Shown here: piece by piece, positions 6,571 to 8,590 of the stretch
Layout of the letters: each line of letters starts with the position of its first letter
Numbering within the stretch: the first letter of the stretch is position 1
NCBI GenBank assembly: GCA_017613855.1
Contig: JAGACY010000417.1
Location: 1-8,590 of the forward strand
Reading direction: 5' to 3'
DNA from: Pseudomonadota bacterium
Lineage (GTDB): Bacteria; Myxococcota; Bradymonadia; UBA4248
Length of the DNA: 8,590 nt
Position numbers and translations under genes: made by a program
Notes under the pieces: generated by a model
Seen by the model: the letters and a program-made list of their open reading frames with translations, nothing else
What the model was told of the DNA's origin: nothing
The model's database searches: none

Positions 6571-6574
6571 CGCC

Positions 6575-7795
6575 ATGAATTATCAGCTTGCTTTTGTTGT
6601 CGTCCTCATTTTGCTTGTGATTTTTGTCGTCTACTATGTCTATAAGATCAAGAGCTACGATAAATTGCTCTACGATTATAAGCCGCTCAAACAAAAATAT
6701 GACAAACTCGCCGAAGATCATGAACGTCTTAAGCTCAAAGCAGAATCCGAAAGCGGTGTAAAAACACCGGCCAAGAAAGAAAAAAATCCTGAAAAATCAA
6801 AATCCAAAGGCTCAAAATCTCAGAGCTCACAGGAGTCACCTGTCGTTGCGGATCTTCAGGAAAAGGTCAAAAATCTCGAAGAGGAAAATGCCAAACTTAA
6901 AGAGAAAAATTACAATCTTTCGAAAGACAATAAAACGCTTCGCAAAGATGCCCGCACTTCGAATGAATCCACTGAGCAGGATCAGCATGAACTCCTTGAA
7001 CTGCGCGAAGCTAAAAAAGATCTGACTGCTTCGCTCGAGAGTGCCAAATCTCAAATTGCAGTCCTCGAAAAACTGATCTCAGAAGCGAGTGATAACACGG
7101 CAAAGCAAGCGGATAATGCAGTGGATGCCACCGCAGATGACAATAAGAAAAATGAAAAACTCGAACGCGAGAATGCTGCACTTAAAGTTGAGCTCAAAGA
7201 TGTTCGCGGTGAATTGGATGCCTTTAAACGCGACTTTAAAGCACAGGTGGATGAAGCTAAAAAAGCGGTTGCGGATTCCAACCGAGCGCTTAAAAATGAT
7301 GTTGCCAAAGCAGAGCGCATCATGCAGCAGTCCAAAAAACGCGCAGATAATAACCATAAAATTTATCTGATTGCGCGTGCCCAAATGATGCTCGCTGAAA
7401 AGCGCCTCATGATGTTTGATGCAAACTATAAATCCCCGATGGCTTTGCCAACGAGCAATGAAGCGATCGATGAAGTTATCAAAAAACTCAATACGGTGAA
7501 TGCACGGCAGAGCAAAATCTCAGAGAAAGAAAGCAGTTCGTTGAAGGCAGTTGATAGTTCTCCCGTCAAATCATCGGATATGAATCAGAGTACCAAAAAA
7601 GACACATCCAATTTGGATATGGGGCTTTCTCTTGGGACTTTGGACACTTCGAAGGATCAGGGGGAATCTCTGAGTGATTTAGTGAGCAAGCTTTCGAATG
7701 TTGCTGATCACCTTGGAAATGGCAAATCAGAGAGCGGAATGAAGGATTTTTCCAATCTCGATCTTTCCAACTTGGATGATTGGGACGCTTTATGA
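6575..7795 (+). CDS. Membrane-anchored coiled-coil protein, function unknown
   Basis: I do not recognise a family for this 406-residue protein. Residues 5-23 (LAFVVVLILLVIFVVYYVY) form one N-terminal membrane segment followed by a basic K-I-K, so the rest is predicted to be cytoplasmic. Residues 25-56 are helical; 60-90 are a Lys/Ser/Gln-rich flexible linker; 92-127, 132-172 and 190-256 have heptad-like Leu/Ile/Val spacing with many Glu and Lys, typical of long coiled coils. Residues 262-283 (IYLIARAQMMLAEKRLMMFD) are a more hydrophobic helix that could be a docking surface. The C-terminal 90 residues are Ser/Asp/Leu-rich and end in repeated NLD units (FSNLDLSNLDDWDAL). The build resembles a scaffold or tether rather than an enzyme. 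It is read alone: a strong promoter region precedes it and a terminator follows. Coiled-coil repeats can mimic homology to myosin-like or SMC-like proteins, so similarity hits of that kind would not define its role. Confidence 0.85.
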   Translation: MNYQLAFVVVLILLVIFVVYYVYKIKSYDKLLYDYKPLKQKYDKLAEDHERLKLKAESESGVKTPAKKEKNPEKSKSKGSKSQSSQESPVVADLQEKVKNLEEENAKLKEKNYNLSKDNKTLRKDARTSNESTEQDQHELLELREAKKDLTASLESAKSQIAVLEKLISEASDNTAKQADNAVDATADDNKKNEKLERENAALKVELKDVRGELDAFKRDFKAQVDEAKKAVADSNRALKNDVAKAERIMQQSKKRADNNHKIYLIARAQMMLAEKRLMMFDANYKSPMALPTSNEAIDEVIKKLNTVNARQSKISEKESSSLKAVDSSPVKSSDMNQSTKKDTSNLDMGLSLGTLDTSKDQGESLSDLVSKLSNVADHLGNGKSESGMKDFSNLDLSNLDDWDAL

Positions 7796-7847
7796 AAAAG
7801 ATGTGCATTTCATAAATAGACTGAAAAGAAAAAAAATTGTAGACTTT

Positions 7848-7889
7848 AAAATGGGCGTAGTGGTTAAATTGCTGCTCCCATTTTTTTTT
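7848..7889 (+). terminator. Rho-independent terminator of the coiled-coil gene
   Basis: AAAATGGG (7848-7855) pairs with CCCATTTT (7877-7884), with further G-C, A-T and G-T pairs inside and a small TAAA loop, and is followed by a run of nine T (7881-7889). It lies 52 bases after the stop codon and 20 bases before the kinase start codon, so the kinase gene probably needs its own promoter or read-through. Confidence 0.8.
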
Positions 7890-7908
7890 CCTTTCTTGGG
7901 CATTAAAA

Positions 7909-8590
7909 ATGACACAGGAACACAAGACTCTCAATGCTTTGCGTGGGGTTTCTCCGGCAGATATCAAGCTCATGAAGCGCATAGCCCGAGGTGGAGTGAG
8001 TGATCTGTGGCTGGGGATTTATCCGCCCGTTAATGTTCCTTTTCTCGTCAAGTATTCCCATGAATCGGCAACCAATAATCGATATATTCTGGGGCAGTTC
8101 GAGCGCGAGTACGAAGCCTCACAGGAATTGGTCAGACAGGGGCTCGATAAGTGTATGGCATACGTCATCGACTTTGATGTCGATGCCCTCAATCACCCTT
8201 ATATCTTTGTAGAATATCTTGCCTCGGAGTCACTCGATAATCTGATGGATACTTACAAAGACTGGTGGCAGGTGCGCTACATTCTCGAACAGCTCATCAA
8301 AGAGTTGTCTTTGATTCATAGCGCGGGTGTTGTGCACCGGGATATCAAACCCGCTAATATTCTCGTGAATAAGTCGCTCGAAGTTCGATTGGTCGATTTT
8401 GCACTTTCGACAATCGATGGCAACTGGCATCCCTATCATGAAGAGGGGATGGCATTGGGAACGCCATTGTACATGTCACCGGAGCAGGCTTTTGGTAAAA
8501 AAATGATGCTGACGAGTGCCTGTGACTGGTATTCCCTGGGCGCTTCCATTTTTGAGTGGATGTCAGGTAATCCTCCCTTTATGGGAAAAA
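7909..8590 (+). CDS. Ser/Thr protein kinase, N-terminal part (gene continues past window)
   Basis: The frame from ATG 7909 is open for 227 codons to the window edge and covers most of a eukaryote-like (Hanks-type) kinase domain starting near residue 18. Visible landmarks: the ATP-anchoring lysine K48 (FLVK), a likely helix-C glutamate at E67 or E69 (FEREYEA), the catalytic loop HRDIKPAN (143-150, D145, K147, N150), the metal-binding D163 in VDFALS, the activation-segment end GTPLYMSPEQ (184-193) and D206 in DWYSLG. Two departures stand out: the DFG motif reads D-F-A (A165), and the glycine loop reads ARGGVSDLWLG, lacking two of three usual glycines. Catalytic Lys and both Asp are kept, so activity remains plausible. 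No strong Shine-Dalgarno sequence is seen before the ATG, and there is no upstream in-frame start because the preceding bases are the terminator. Any C-terminal sensor or membrane segment lies outside the window. Confidence 0.93.
   Translation, partial: MTQEHKTLNALRGVSPADIKLMKRIARGGVSDLWLGIYPPVNVPFLVKYSHESATNNRYILGQFEREYEASQELVRQGLDKCMAYVIDFDVDALNHPYIFVEYLASESLDNLMDTYKDWWQVRYILEQLIKELSLIHSAGVVHRDIKPANILVNKSLEVRLVDFALSTIDGNWHPYHEEGMALGTPLYMSPEQAFGKKMMLTSACDWYSLGASIFEWMSGNPPFMGK

Larger units (their letters stand above)
6277..6574. other. Divergent intergenic region between cyclase and coiled-coil genes
   Basis: The two flanking genes are read away from each other. The region holds, from the cyclase side, a short inverted repeat over the cyclase ribosome site (6280-6308), a weak TGATTG/CAATCA inverted repeat (6315-6338), the second copy of the two-hairpin element (6363-6422), a promoter for the rightward gene (6432-6468), an ATGCAT repeat pair (6475-6495), and a leader with two hairpins (6497-6570). 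I could not place a convincing promoter for the cyclase gene on the minus strand. Confidence 0.75.

Noticed and set aside
7566..7982. Minus-strand open frame across the end of the coiled-coil gene and start of the kinase
   Set aside because: It spans a strong plus-strand terminator and overlaps two well-supported genes.
1..8590. tRNA, rRNA or CRISPR array
   Set aside because: No cloverleaf, ribosomal RNA sequence or regularly spaced direct repeats were seen in the non-coding stretches.

Overview
The window carries five protein-coding genes and no RNA genes. The gene set suggests a deltaproteobacterial or myxobacterial-type bacterium (Myxococcota, Bradymonadia or a relative): a eukaryote-like Ser/Thr kinase, an FHA-GAF-class III cyclase fusion, a Cache-like membrane sensor whose tail resembles the MXAN_5187 family, and a full-length PlsB acyltransferase. 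Base composition looks only moderate in GC (mid to high 40s by eye), low for classical Myxococcales. The lineage call is inference from gene content.

Layout. Positions 1-1610 (minus) hold most of a two-pass membrane protein with a large extracytoplasmic region; its 3' end is at or beyond the window edge. Positions 1611-1947 are non-coding and hold its promoter with a perfect inverted repeat, an AT-rich ATGCAT repeat cluster, and two adjacent hairpins, one followed by a T-run on the minus strand and so a likely terminator for plsB. Positions 1948-6276 (minus) hold a probable two-gene operon: the FHA-GAF-adenylate cyclase first, then plsB 18 bases later. Positions 6277-6574 are a divergent intergenic region with a second copy of the two-hairpin element, a promoter and a structured leader for the rightward gene. 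Positions 6575-7795 (plus) encode a membrane-anchored coiled-coil protein of unknown function, followed by a strong terminator. Positions 7909-8590 (plus) are the start of a Ser/Thr protein kinase gene that runs off the window.

How they may work together. The cyclase should bind a phosphothreonine partner through its FHA domain, sense a ligand or partner through GAF, and make cAMP; co-transcription with plsB suggests, but does not prove, a link to phospholipid synthesis. A Ser/Thr kinase lies close by and could supply phosphothreonine, though nothing in the sequence shows which protein it targets.

The most unusual non-coding signal is a composite two-hairpin element present twice, in opposite orientations, on either side of the cyclase-plsB operon. 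The arms differ in sequence but keep pairing, and every hairpin keeps the same single bulged base next to a TAT/ATA step. It looks like a REP/BIME-type repeat family.
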